Shown here: positions 7,353-15,054 of the stretch, piece after piece
Numbering within the stretch: position 1 is the first letter of the stretch
How the letters are laid out: the number at the start of each line of letters is the position of its first letter
Source of the DNA: Lysobacterales bacterium
Lineage (GTDB): Bacteria; Pseudomonadota; Gammaproteobacteria; Xanthomonadales; Xanthomonadaceae
DNA length: 64,000 nucleotides
NCBI GenBank assembly: GCA_019510125.1
Contig: JAEKKX010000004.1
Coordinates: 124,001-188,000 of the forward strand
Direction: 5' to 3'
The notes under the pieces: model-generated
Database searches by the model: none
What the model saw: only the letters and a program-made list of their open reading frames with translations
Told to the model about the DNA's origin: nothing
Translations under genes and position numbers: made by a program

Positions 7353-9115
7353 TGAAATGGGCCATCGACGATCCTGCTCGCTTCTTGCACGAGCGCGCGG
7401 AGCTTGATCGTTTCGAGGCAGAAAGCGATTGGCTGAGCACGGCGTGGCGCGTGTCTGAAAGCGGTTCGATCGCAGTCGACCTCGACATGACAATTCATGG
7501 TCGCGTATTTGCGGGGCGGATGACCTATCCGGAAACGTTTCCGGACTCGCCGCCCTACATCTGTCCGCGCGACTCTTCCGATCGATGGTCCGGCCACCAG
7601 TACGGTGCCGGAGGCCCGCTATGCCTGCAATGGCGGTCTGACAACTGGCACCCCGCCGTGACTGGTGCGGACATGGTGCGTAGTGCGCGCGAATTGCTGA
7701 GCACCGAACAACATCCCGATTTGCCGAACACCGTACCGTCGGCTCACCGTTTGACCCCAGGTCAGGGCATGCGCGGTGCGGGGCGGCGCTTCGTGGCGAC
7801 CGCCGAGTTGCTGGCCACATGGATGGCGCTCCCGCGGTTGTCCAGAACCGGGCTGCAATCGTCGATCGTGTACAACTCGGACGCAATCGTCATGTTCGTG
7901 GCGAAAGTCGCCGACGCGCAGGATGTACTGCAGGATGTGATTGATCTTCCAAAAGGCATCGCCACATCGCTTCCGCTGTTCTCACTGTCCGGCGATGGAT
8001 GGATCTTCCGGAGCGATGCCTTCGACCAGCGCCAATCTATCGAATCCGCAGGGATGCTGGTACGAGTACTGACAGAGGCCGGCTTCGCCACTGACGACGT
8101 CCTGGTTCAGGAATCGGGCAAGTACAAAGCCAAGACCATCGTGCTGCTAGGCACGGCGTTGTCGTCGCTGCGGGTGCTTCTGATCGACTCAGGCGAGCAG
8201 CTAGAATTGCTGGAGCACCGGATCGTATTTCCGTCGCTTTCCGACTTCAGACTGTCAGAGGAAGCACAGCAATTGGCCAGTGTCCGTGTCGGTATCGCCG
8301 GGCTCGGTTCTGTTGGCAGCAAGGCCGCGATTTCATTAGCGCGAGCCGGCGTCCGGAAATTTCTGTTGGTGGACGACGACTACCTCTCGCCCGGCAACAT
8401 CGTGCGTCATGAGTTGTCTTGGGCCTATGTGGGTACGCACAAGGTGCGGGCCATGCGTGACGCCTTGTCGCTGATAGCCCCGGCAGTGCGGGTGGATGCA
8501 ATGACCACCCGCCTCGCCGGTCAGGAGTCGGCGGTGTCCGCAGCAGCCGCGCTCAAGGATTTGGCCAGCTGCGACCTGCTGATCGACGCGACGGCCAACC
8601 CGGAAGTATTCCTTTTGCTGGCGGCGCTCGCGAGAAAGAACGGGAAGCCGCTTTGCTGGGCTGAAGTATTTGCTGGTGGCTACGGCGGAATGATCGCACG
8701 GGCACGCCCAAAGCATGACCCGAATCCGTTAGCTGTTCGCGACGCCTACCACGCCTATCTGGCAACCCTTCCCGACGCGCCCTTCAAGAATGCGGCCGGT
8801 TATGATGGGACTGAAGAACAGCCGCTAATCGCATACGATAGTGATGTCGGTTTCGTCGCGACTGCCTTGACCCGGCTAGTGATCGATACTGCATTGTCCC
8901 GAGACCCAAGCGAGTATCCGTACTCGGTGTACTTGCTAGGCATGCGCCGCGAGTGGATATTCGAGGCACCATTCGACACCCGCCCGGTTGACGTGCAGGG
9001 CGAAGGCTGGGAGAGCGATGGAGATGTCGTGAGTGATAAGGACAGAATCGCTGTTGTGGAGGCGTTGTTGAGGATGTGCGAGGAACTGCGTGCTGACACT
9101 GATCCTCCCACCTGA
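7352..9115 (+). CDS. cap2: CBASS Cap2, fused E2–E1 ubiquitin-transfer-like enzyme
   Basis: 587 aa from the ATG at 7352, which overlaps the CD-NTase TGA; a GTG at 7349 would add one residue. The N-terminal E2-like domain (about 1-160) has PETFPDSPPY and the presumed catalytic Cys in GGPLCLQW (C91). A linker region follows. The C-terminal E1/ThiF adenylation domain (about 300-585) has the nucleotide loop IAGLGSVGSKAA, VDDD and the N..RH element. Cap2 ligates the CD-NTase C-terminus to targets and primes it. In the region where other Cap2 proteins carry an E1 cysteine I see none; the only nearby Cys in the domain is C435 (KPLCWAEVF). See findings. Confidence 0.92.
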   Translation: MKWAIDDPARFLHERAELDRFEAESDWLSTAWRVSESGSIAVDLDMTIHGRVFAGRMTYPETFPDSPPYICPRDSSDRWSGHQYGAGGPLCLQWRSDNWHPAVTGADMVRSARELLSTEQHPDLPNTVPSAHRLTPGQGMRGAGRRFVATAELLATWMALPRLSRTGLQSSIVYNSDAIVMFVAKVADAQDVLQDVIDLPKGIATSLPLFSLSGDGWIFRSDAFDQRQSIESAGMLVRVLTEAGFATDDVLVQESGKYKAKTIVLLGTALSSLRVLLIDSGEQLELLEHRIVFPSLSDFRLSEEAQQLASVRVGIAGLGSVGSKAAISLARAGVRKFLLVDDDYLSPGNIVRHELSWAYVGTHKVRAMRDALSLIAPAVRVDAMTTRLAGQESAVSAAAALKDLASCDLLIDATANPEVFLLLAALARKNGKPLCWAEVFAGGYGGMIARARPKHDPNPLAVRDAYHAYLATLPDAPFKNAAGYDGTEEQPLIAYDSDVGFVATALTRLVIDTALSRDPSEYPYSVYLLGMRREWIFEAPFDTRPVDVQGEGWESDGDVVSDKDRIAVVEALLRMCEELRADTDPPT

Positions 9116-9572
9116 GCATCATGAAATGCTGCTGACGGCACTTCACAAGGCGGGCCGGCGAGAAGTCGGCGGAGTCTTAATGGGTGAACATATCGGGCCG
9201 AATCTGTTTGTTGTCCGGGAGATGACCGTGCATCGCCGTGGTGCATTCGCGTCCTTCGTTCGGCGCATTGAGGATGCCATCGGGAAGATTCATGCTTTCT
9301 TTCGGGAGACAGGGCACGACTATGTTCGATTCAACTACATCGGCGAATGGCATTCGCACCCATCGTTTGCGCCTTACCCAAGTAGGACAGATGATCTGTC
9401 GATGCTGCAGATTGTCCAGGACGTAGCTGTTGGTGCGAACTTTGCAGTCTTGCTGATAGCCAAACTGGGCCCCGGCGGAGAACTGATTTCCACCGTTCAT
9501 ACCTACCTCCCTGACGGAGCGCGGTCCCTATCCGAACTTCGTATCGAAAGACTTGATAAAAACGACCGTTGA
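9090..9572 (+). CDS. cap3: CBASS Cap3, JAMM/JAB isopeptidase
   Basis: 160 aa from a GTG start inside the 3' end of cap2 (26-nt overlap). A later in-frame ATG at codon 13 is possible but would remove the first strand. It shows a complete JAMM zinc-protease motif: E25 in REVGGVLMGE, then EWHSHPSF (H88, H90) and S98-x-x-D101 in PSRTD. Cap3 removes CD-NTase conjugates made by Cap2. It is the last gene of the operon capV–CD-NTase–cap2–cap3 (type II CBASS); all genes overlap, indicating one transcript. Confidence 0.93.
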   Translation: MLTLILPPEHHEMLLTALHKAGRREVGGVLMGEHIGPNLFVVREMTVHRRGAFASFVRRIEDAIGKIHAFFRETGHDYVRFNYIGEWHSHPSFAPYPSRTDDLSMLQIVQDVAVGANFAVLLIAKLGPGGELISTVHTYLPDGARSLSELRIERLDKNDR

Positions 9573-9652
9573 ATCTGTGGCGGATGCCGGTCAAACCGCC
9601 CAATGCCGCTGTTTGGTTGAAACTCGTTGTGCCAAAAATGCAGCCTTCCCGG

Positions 9653-9681
9653 TTGTGCGGCTGGTTACGATGCGCTACTGT
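9653..9681 (+). promoter_or_regulatory. Candidate sigma70 promoter of the small RNA
   Basis: TTGTGC (9653-9658), exactly 17 nt, then TACTGT (9676-9681). A start near 9688 would give a transcript of about 103 nt ending at the intrinsic terminator. Confidence 0.4.
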
Positions 9682-9687
9682 TTACAT

Positions 9688-9790
9688 TGAGAGAGTGTTT
9701 GGATACCGGTTGGTCAGGCACGACCAATACATCACGGCAGGCCCGCCCTGCCGGATCACGAAAACCCCGCACCCTGCGGGGTTTTCGCGT
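9688..9790 (+). ncRNA. Candidate sX13-like small RNA with three hairpins
   Basis: No protein gene covers this stretch, yet it folds into three consecutive perfect hairpins. The first is TTGGTC/GACCAA (9710-9727, loop AGGCAC). The second is CGGCAGG/CCTGCCG (9735-9753, loop CCCGC). The third is a 12-bp terminator hairpin (9759-9787, loop ACCCT). Size of about 100 nt, C-rich loops and an own promoter resemble the sX13 small RNA of Xanthomonas, which regulates mRNAs through C-rich loops. The identification is from memory of sX13's description, not from an alignment, and the start is inferred from the promoter. Confidence 0.5.
9759..9787 (+). terminator. Rho-independent terminator
   Basis: CGAAAACCCCGC–ACCCT–GCGGGGTTTTCG: a 12-bp perfect stem whose 3' arm supplies a four-T run. 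The flanking A and T tracts make it work in both directions. It ends the small RNA and also insulates the secretion operon from CBASS readthrough. Confidence 0.75.
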
Positions 9791-10373
9791 TCAGGGCGGC
9801 GGTTGCGCGGCGCCGTTGCGCCCGGCATCGCGCCGATGGCCTTGCGCTCCTCCCTTGCGAACGATGACTGCGCCGGAGGGCGTGGGCGCCCGTTCCGGCT
9901 TCCCGATGTCCGCGCCGGCCTTGATCGGCTCCTGAAAATGCCTGCCCCGGATCCGCCCTTTGGATCCGCCGCCCGGCCAGCGTCCGGCGGACTGTCGTCG
10001 GCGCCGCGTTCGCTCGGAAAAAAGCGTCGTGTCATCCAGGGATGCCCCCGGAGGTCGCCTGCTTTCACCGCGAAACCGGCGGCCTTTCCTCATCAAACGG
10101 GATGCCTGCTTCCGTCCGCATCCGCCGCGTACAAGGGATACAGAAGCCGTACTTTGGTATTCGATTGCAAAAATTTGTGCGAACTTAAGCACAATTTCGC
10201 ACCGGGCCGCGTGACATATTCGATGGATGCATCGTGCTTCCAGCCACGCGACCCGGCCGTTCAGCCGACGGCTCCGGCCGGAGGCGGCGCATCGCCGCGT
10301 CGCGTCCGCTGGACCGGGGAGGGGATCTCCTCGACCGTTCGTCGGTTACGCCGATGGCCCCGCACATTGCCCC
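9791..10373. other. Intergenic region between small RNA and secretion operon
   Basis: About 580 bp with no convincing protein gene; open frames on both strands have no ribosome binding site, no domain and arginine/proline-biased, shadow-like composition. It contains the palindrome at 10175-10194 and, at its right end, the sigma28-like promoter. One AT-rich patch (10150-10200) stands out against very GC-rich surroundings and may be a control region. Confidence 0.45.
10175..10194. promoter_or_regulatory. Palindrome TTGTGC-N8-GCACAA, candidate operator
   Basis: A perfect 6+6 bp inverted repeat with an AT-rich 8-nt centre (GAACTTAA), spacing typical of a dimeric regulator site. It sits in an AT-rich island about 180 bp upstream of the sigma28-like element. 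No T-run follows, so termination is unlikely. Confidence 0.3.
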
Positions 10374-10400
10374 TAAACTCCCGCGTCCACCGCCGGATCA
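10374..10400 (+). promoter_or_regulatory. Sigma28(FliA)-like promoter upstream of secretion operon
   Basis: TAAA (10374-10377), 15-nt spacer, CCGGATCA; or 14-nt spacer and GCCGGATC. Consensus is TAAA-N15-GCCGATAA. The box itself is only 4-5 of 8, but the upstream context CATTGCCCCTAAAC is nearly identical to the element before the giant toxin gene (32215-32229). The leader to the first gene would be about 230 nt. Confidence 0.45.
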
Positions 10401-10635
10401 TTGTTCTTGTGGCGGCCGCAGGCGCCATGTATTGCCTGTTTCGTGCCGGTCGCGCGACGGTCCCGCTGCGTTCGCGGGCCCCGGTCATTCGCCGCCACCG
10501 TTCCCGGCGCTGCTGTCCCTCGCGCCGCCTTCCGCTCTCATTTCGACGCCTGCGCCACCGTCCGTCCGTTCGGGGATACCCGGTCGGCGCGGGCTGCGCG
10601 TCCGCGTGCAGCGTCGTGCCGCCCAGGACCGAACC

Positions 10636-11184
10636 ATGACGCTTGACCATCTCGACAACGAAGAACTGCTCCGCCTGTCGCTCTCCGCGATCGAGTCGGA
10701 TCGCGATGCCGACGCCATCTCCATGCTCAAGGAGATCGTGGCGAGGCAGCCCGATCACTTCCAGGCCGTCTATCTGCTCGCCGCGCAGCATGCCCAGATC
10801 GGCATGTTCGATCGTGCCGAATCCGAATTCAGGGCCGCGGTGGAGATGGCGCCCGATTTTCCGGTGGCCAGGTTCCAGCTCGGACAACTGCTGGCGATGA
10901 GCGGTCGCGTCGACGAAGCGCGCGGAATATTGCAGCCGATCCTCGAGGGTCGCGATGCGCTCGGCGCGTATTCGCGGGCGATGGTCGCGCTCGCGGAGGA
11001 ACGGGCCGATGTCGGGCTGCGCGAGATCGAAGAAGGCCTCGCGTTGCCGCAACCGATCCCCGCGCTCGCCAACGACATGCGCCGGCTGTCGCAGTCGCTT
11101 CGCGAGGCCGAACCCGAACGTACGCCCACTGCACCGGTTTACCTGGCCGGTTACGGCTACGGGCGACCAGGTGGCGTCGAGTGA
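10636..11184 (+). CDS. TPR protein heading the flagellar-type secretion operon
   Basis: 182 aa, soluble. Residues about 5-150 form tetratricopeptide-type helical repeats (for example QAVYLLAAQHAQIGMFDRAE and VARFQLGQLLAMSGRVDEAR). TPR proteins act as chaperones or scaffolds in type III systems; here that role is inferred from position only. ATG at 10636 has AGGA 7 nt upstream. Its stop overlaps the GTG of the next gene, so it belongs to the operon. Not a standard flagellar gene, hence probably specific to this machine. Confidence 0.75.
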   Translation: MTLDHLDNEELLRLSLSAIESDRDADAISMLKEIVARQPDHFQAVYLLAAQHAQIGMFDRAESEFRAAVEMAPDFPVARFQLGQLLAMSGRVDEARGILQPILEGRDALGAYSRAMVALAEERADVGLREIEEGLALPQPIPALANDMRRLSQSLREAEPERTPTAPVYLAGYGYGRPGGVE

Positions 11185-11594
11185 GCGTCGACCCGCTTTC
11201 ATCGCTTTCCGCGCATCTTGCCCGCCTGCGTACGGAGCACGCGGAAAAGAGCGGGAAATCGCGAAGAAAGCGAGCCGCGGAAGATCGTGGCGATGCTGCC
11301 GCGGATACGATTTCCGACGCCTTCGGCAACACCGGTCGCGAAGCGGGAAGCCTGCGCGAAGTCGTCGTCGAGATCGTGCGCAACGCACACGACCAGGGCG
11401 GCGGCAACGACGACATGCTGCGTTCGAGGATCGTCAAGGCGATCCTGCTCTGGGAGTTCGGCGCCTCGATGCGCGAACATCCGGAATGGAAACCGATGAT
11501 CGAAAAGATTGTGCGCGCGATGGATAACGATGATCGATTTTCCAGCGCATTTTCAAGGATGATCGACGAATTGAAATCGGATTCGAAGCCGTAA
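11181..11594 (+). CDS. Hypothetical protein of secretion operon
   Basis: 137 aa from a GTG start that overlaps the preceding stop (GTGA), with AGGTGG upstream. Highly charged, no signal peptide or membrane segment; an N-terminal Lys/Arg-rich part is followed by predicted helices (LREVVVEIVRNAHDQGG, RIVKAILLWEFGASMREH). I do not recognise a family. The size and helical C-terminus would suit a substrate, adaptor or chaperone of the type III apparatus, but this is inference from the neighbourhood. Confidence 0.65.
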   Translation: MSVDPLSSLSAHLARLRTEHAEKSGKSRRKRAAEDRGDAAADTISDAFGNTGREAGSLREVVVEIVRNAHDQGGGNDDMLRSRIVKAILLWEFGASMREHPEWKPMIEKIVRAMDNDDRFSSAFSRMIDELKSDSKP

Positions 11595-11602
11595 GAATAT
11601 CG

Positions 11603-11632
11603 TTGACAAATTCAAATCCGCTTTAGTAGTTT
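11603..11632 (+). promoter_or_regulatory. Candidate internal promoter
   Basis: A consensus TTGACA (11603-11608) in a markedly AT-rich gap between two operon genes, with a weak -10 (GTAGTT at 17 nt). It could serve the TPR gene at 11778 and everything downstream. Confidence 0.3.
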
Positions 11633-11777
11633 GAAAAAAGCGAAGTGCAACGCTTCGAAGGAAAGAAGCACGTATTCCAGGGAATCGGATTTTTCGTCCG
11701 ACCTGCCATTTGACGGGCTCGACCGACCCTCGTCCGAAAGCGAGGGCATGGGTCGATCCCACGGGGAAACCATCGAC

Positions 11778-12923
11778 ATGACTGCCGACATCGCGTCGGT
11801 CGCGCGTCTGCGCGGCCATTTCGAGCGCGACCCTCAAAATCCGGATCTCGCCTGCGCCGTCGCCGACGCGAGTTGGTCGATCGGCGACAACGCAGGTGCG
11901 CGCTCGGCGCTCGAATCGCTGTCGCCTCCGGCGGCTGAGGTTCCCGGGGTGCGCTTCAGGCGGGCGCGCTGCGCGCTGATCGACGGCGACTATGCCACCG
12001 CCGCGGGCACATGCGCCGCGCTGCTGGAGGACGGGGTGGATTCGGCGGCGGTGCGTCACGACCACGCCTTCGCACTGCTGTGCCTGCGCCGCACCGACGA
12101 AGCGGAATCGGCGGTCGGGACGGCCATCGAACTGTTCGGCCCGTCTCCGGAGGCGCTGGTGCTGCGCGCACGGATCGAGTCGATGCGCGGCGGGTACGCG
12201 GAGGCCGCGGCCAGCGCCGCCGAAGCCGTGGCCCTGCGGCCCGACGACGCGTCGGCGTACGGCGTGATGGCGCTCGCGCTGTTCGACGGCGGCGACGCCG
12301 ATGGCGCGATGCGGGCGGTGCGGGCGGCCCTGGCCCTGGACGCCGCGCAGCACGAGGCGCTGCTGGTCGCGTCGACCGTGAGCCTGTGGCGGATGGACGT
12401 GGACGCGGCGGGCGAACTGTTCCAGCGCGCGCTCGCCCGGCATCCGAATTCCGGCCGCGCACTGTCCGGCTACGGCCAGGTGCTCATGCTCCGCAACGCA
12501 CTTCCCGACGCGTCCGCGACGCTGGAGCACGCGGTCGCCGCCATGCCCGACCACATCGGCACCTGGCATGCGCTGGCCTGGGCCTACCTGCTGCAGGGGC
12601 GCATCGACGATGCCGAACTCTGCTACCGCGGCGCCTACGACATCGATCGCAATTTCGGCGACACCCACGGCGGATTCGCGCTCGTCGAGGCGCTGCGCGG
12701 ACGCTTCGAGGAGGCCGACCACATCGCTAGGCGCGCGCTGCGCCTCGACCCGCAGGCGGCGACGGCCCGCTACGCGCGCGCGCTGGTGATGGAGGCGCGC
12801 GGCGACGCCGCCGGCGCCGAAGCCGAACTGGCGGCGCTGCTGCCCGCGCGCGATTTCCCGGGGGTGCCGATCGGCACGTTCGCCAGCCGCCTGAAGGCAC
12901 GACTCGTCGGCGGCACGGACTGA
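11778..12923 (+). CDS. TPR-repeat protein of secretion operon
   Basis: 381 aa, almost entirely Ala/Asp-rich helical repeats of 34-residue TPR type (for example SGYGQVLMLRNALPDASATL and TWHALAWAYLLQGRIDDAEL). No signal peptide. A second in-frame ATG lies at 11748 with a GAGG element, so the start may be 10 codons earlier. Ten nt before fliQ, same strand. TPR proteins of this length scaffold or chaperone large complexes; a role in substrate handling for the export gate is plausible but unproven. No equivalent exists in standard flagellar operons. Confidence 0.75.
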   Translation: MTADIASVARLRGHFERDPQNPDLACAVADASWSIGDNAGARSALESLSPPAAEVPGVRFRRARCALIDGDYATAAGTCAALLEDGVDSAAVRHDHAFALLCLRRTDEAESAVGTAIELFGPSPEALVLRARIESMRGGYAEAAASAAEAVALRPDDASAYGVMALALFDGGDADGAMRAVRAALALDAAQHEALLVASTVSLWRMDVDAAGELFQRALARHPNSGRALSGYGQVLMLRNALPDASATLEHAVAAMPDHIGTWHALAWAYLLQGRIDDAELCYRGAYDIDRNFGDTHGGFALVEALRGRFEEADHIARRALRLDPQAATARYARALVMEARGDAAGAEAELAALLPARDFPGVPIGTFASRLKARLVGGTD

Positions 12924-12932
12924 GCGACGACG

Positions 12933-13196
12933 ATGGATTCCGATCTCGCCCTGCGCCTGCTCACGGACATGCTGCTGTCCGCCGCGAAGCTTTCCGCGCC
13001 GCTGCTGCTGGCCACGCTCGCGGTCGGCTTGGCGATCTCGATCGTGCAGGTCGCGACCCAGATCCAGGAGATGACCCTGACGTTCGTGCCCAAGCTGATC
13101 GTCGTCATCGTCGTCTGCCTCGGGCTGGGCAACTGGATGCTGTCGGTGGCGGTCGACATGGCGCGGCGCATGTTCGAGATCGCGGGGGGACTGTGA
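12933..13196 (+). CDS. fliQ: Export gate protein FliQ
   Basis: 87 aa with two hydrophobic helices (about 12-40 and 50-75) and the family pattern SAPLLLATLAVGLAISIVQVATQIQEMTLTFVPK. FliQ forms the FliPQR core channel through which unfolded substrates cross the inner membrane. Full usual length (about 89 aa). First of four consecutive gate genes, overlapping the start of fliR. Confidence 0.95.
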   Translation: MDSDLALRLLTDMLLSAAKLSAPLLLATLAVGLAISIVQVATQIQEMTLTFVPKLIVVIVVCLGLGNWMLSVAVDMARRMFEIAGGL

Positions 13197-13198
13197 AC

Positions 13199-13978
13199 AT
13201 GGCCGTGGCGGCGTCGACGCTCGAATCGCAGGCCGGCTGGGTCGCACTGGCGATGGTGCGCTACGTGCCGGTGCTCGTGCTCGCGGCCTATTCGCCGCTG
13301 CGATGGGCGCCGGCGATGATCCGGATCACGCTCGCGCTCGGCCTCGCGTGGCTGACCGTGCTGTCGATCCCGGAGACGGCGCTGCAGGCCGTTCCGGAAG
13401 GCGTCGGCGCATGGATCCGCGCCCTCGTCGGCGAATTCGCGATCGGCCTGATCTTCGGGTTGGCCCTGCTGGTGCCGCAGGCGGCGCTGCACGGCATGGG
13501 CTGGCTGCTCGACGTGCAGGCCGGTTTCGGTGCGGCGACCCTGTTCAACCCGGGCGCCGACAACGATCCGCAATCGTTGCTCGGCACCGCGCTCTCGCTC
13601 GCGGCGGTGGTGCTGTTCTTCACCCTCGACCTGCACCAGGCGCTCTATCGCGGCCTGGTCGCCAGCGTCGACTGGCTGCCGCTGGGGGCGGCGGCCGCGC
13701 GACCGGATCCGGAAGCGTTCTTCGGCCTGCTCGGGCACGGCTTCCTGCTGGCGCTGGCGCTGGTCGCGCCGGTGGTGCTGGGCCTGTTCGCGGTCGATGT
13801 CGCGGTCGCCTACGCGACCCGCTCGATGCCGCAGGCCAATGTGTACTTCCTGGCGCTGCCGCTCAAGGTGCTGGTCGCGATGCTGCTGTTCGCCGTCGCG
13901 ATCCGCTATGCGCCGGAGCTGCTGTCGAGACTCTACCGCGACGCGTTCTCGCGGGTTCCCGGCATGTTGGGAGGATAG
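13199..13978 (+). CDS. fliR: Export gate protein FliR
   Basis: 259 aa with several membrane segments, usual length for FliR. Conserved features include QAALHGMGWLLDVQAGFG and the C-terminal PQANVYFLALPLKVLVAMLL. It caps the FliP5-FliQ4-FliR1 channel. The ATG at 13199 has a GGGGGGA element 8 nt upstream; a GTG at 13193 overlapping the fliQ stop is the alternative. Six nt before flhB. Confidence 0.95.
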   Translation: MAVAASTLESQAGWVALAMVRYVPVLVLAAYSPLRWAPAMIRITLALGLAWLTVLSIPETALQAVPEGVGAWIRALVGEFAIGLIFGLALLVPQAALHGMGWLLDVQAGFGAATLFNPGADNDPQSLLGTALSLAAVVLFFTLDLHQALYRGLVASVDWLPLGAAAARPDPEAFFGLLGHGFLLALALVAPVVLGLFAVDVAVAYATRSMPQANVYFLALPLKVLVAMLLFAVAIRYAPELLSRLYRDAFSRVPGMLGG

Positions 13979-13983
13979 GGGCG

Positions 13984-15054
13984 ATGTCGCAGGGGGACCA
14001 GGACAAGACCGAAGAGCCGACGCGCCACCGGCTCGACGAGGCGCGCAAGCGCGGCGAGGCGGCGAAGAGCATCGATGTCGCCGGCGCCGTGGTGATGATC
14101 GTGGCCGCGGCGACGCTGGGGCTGATCGGGGCCGGGCTCGCGTCGGGGTTCGCGGACGCCACGCGCAGACTGATCGCGGTCTCCGGCGAGGCGACCGTCA
14201 TCGACGGCCGGTTCCTCGGCTGGGTCGGCGACGTCTACGCGCCGGTCTTCCGCGCCGGCGCGCCGCTGGTGCTGGGACTGGTGGTCGCGGCGGTGGTCGG
14301 GCACCTGTTCCAGACCGGACCGATGTTCACGCTGCAGCCGCTGACGCCGGATTTCAAGCGGATGAACCCGGTGCAGACGCTGCGTCGCCTGTTTTCCTTC
14401 CGCACGGTGTGGGAGCTCGGCAAGGTGGCGCTGAAGCTGTCGCTGCTCGCGGCGATCGCGGTGCCGCTGGTGTGGAAGGCGAGCGCGATCGCCGACTCGG
14501 TCGCCGCGACCTCGCCGTCGCGCTACGGCGGCTTGCTGGGCGACTTCTTCGTGTCGGCCTCGGTGCGCACGCTGATCGTGCTCAGCGCCGTCGCCGCGCT
14601 CGACCTGCTGTTCGCGCGCCGCGAGTTCATGAAGAAGATGCGGATGAGCCGGCGCGAGCTGAAGGACGAGATCAAGCGACGCGACGGCGACCCCGCGGTC
14701 AAGTCGCGGCAGAAGCAGCAGATCCGCGAACTGCTCAAGAAGACCCATGCGCTGTCGCGCGTGCGCGACGCGGACGTGGTGGTGACCAATCCGACCCATG
14801 TCGCGGTGGCGCTGCGCTATCGGCCCGGCGAAACGCTGGCGCCGGTCGTGCTCGCCAAGGGCGCGGGCGCGCTGGCCGGCCGCATCCGCCTGCTGGCGGG
14901 CCGCCATGCGGTGCCGATCGTGCGCTCGCCCGCGCTGGCGCGCGCGCTGTACGCCGAATGCGAGATCGACGGCATGGTGCCGCCGGATCGCTATCTCCAG
15001 CTCGCGCCGGTCTACCGGTCGCTGTGGGCTGCGCGCGAAGGGAGCGCGACATGA
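13984..15054 (+). CDS. flhB: Export switch protein FlhB
   Basis: 356 aa. N-terminal DKTEEPTRHRLDEARKRG, four membrane segments, then the cytoplasmic autocleavage motif NPTH (DVVVTNPTHVAVALRY), followed by GAGALA. FlhB cleaves itself at N|PTH and switches export from hook-type to late substrates. Retention of an intact switch motif suggests the machine still changes substrate class. It overlaps flhA by ATGA. Confidence 0.96.
   Translation: MSQGDQDKTEEPTRHRLDEARKRGEAAKSIDVAGAVVMIVAAATLGLIGAGLASGFADATRRLIAVSGEATVIDGRFLGWVGDVYAPVFRAGAPLVLGLVVAAVVGHLFQTGPMFTLQPLTPDFKRMNPVQTLRRLFSFRTVWELGKVALKLSLLAAIAVPLVWKASAIADSVAATSPSRYGGLLGDFFVSASVRTLIVLSAVAALDLLFARREFMKKMRMSRRELKDEIKRRDGDPAVKSRQKQQIRELLKKTHALSRVRDADVVVTNPTHVAVALRYRPGETLAPVVLAKGAGALAGRIRLLAGRHAVPIVRSPALARALYAECEIDGMVPPDRYLQLAPVYRSLWAAREGSAT

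Noticed and set aside
9682-10068. Minus-strand 128-codon ORF after cap3
   Set aside because: It runs across the three-hairpin RNA and terminator; no ribosome binding site and composition of a shadow frame.
10154-10170. Possible sigma54 promoter (TTGGTATTCGATTGCA)
   Set aside because: The GG to GC distance is 9 rather than the required 10 nt and the -24 element matches poorly.
10427-10639. ORF of about 70 codons in the leader of the secretion operon
   Set aside because: No Shine-Dalgarno, Arg/Pro-rich composition and overlap with the true TPR gene start in a different frame.
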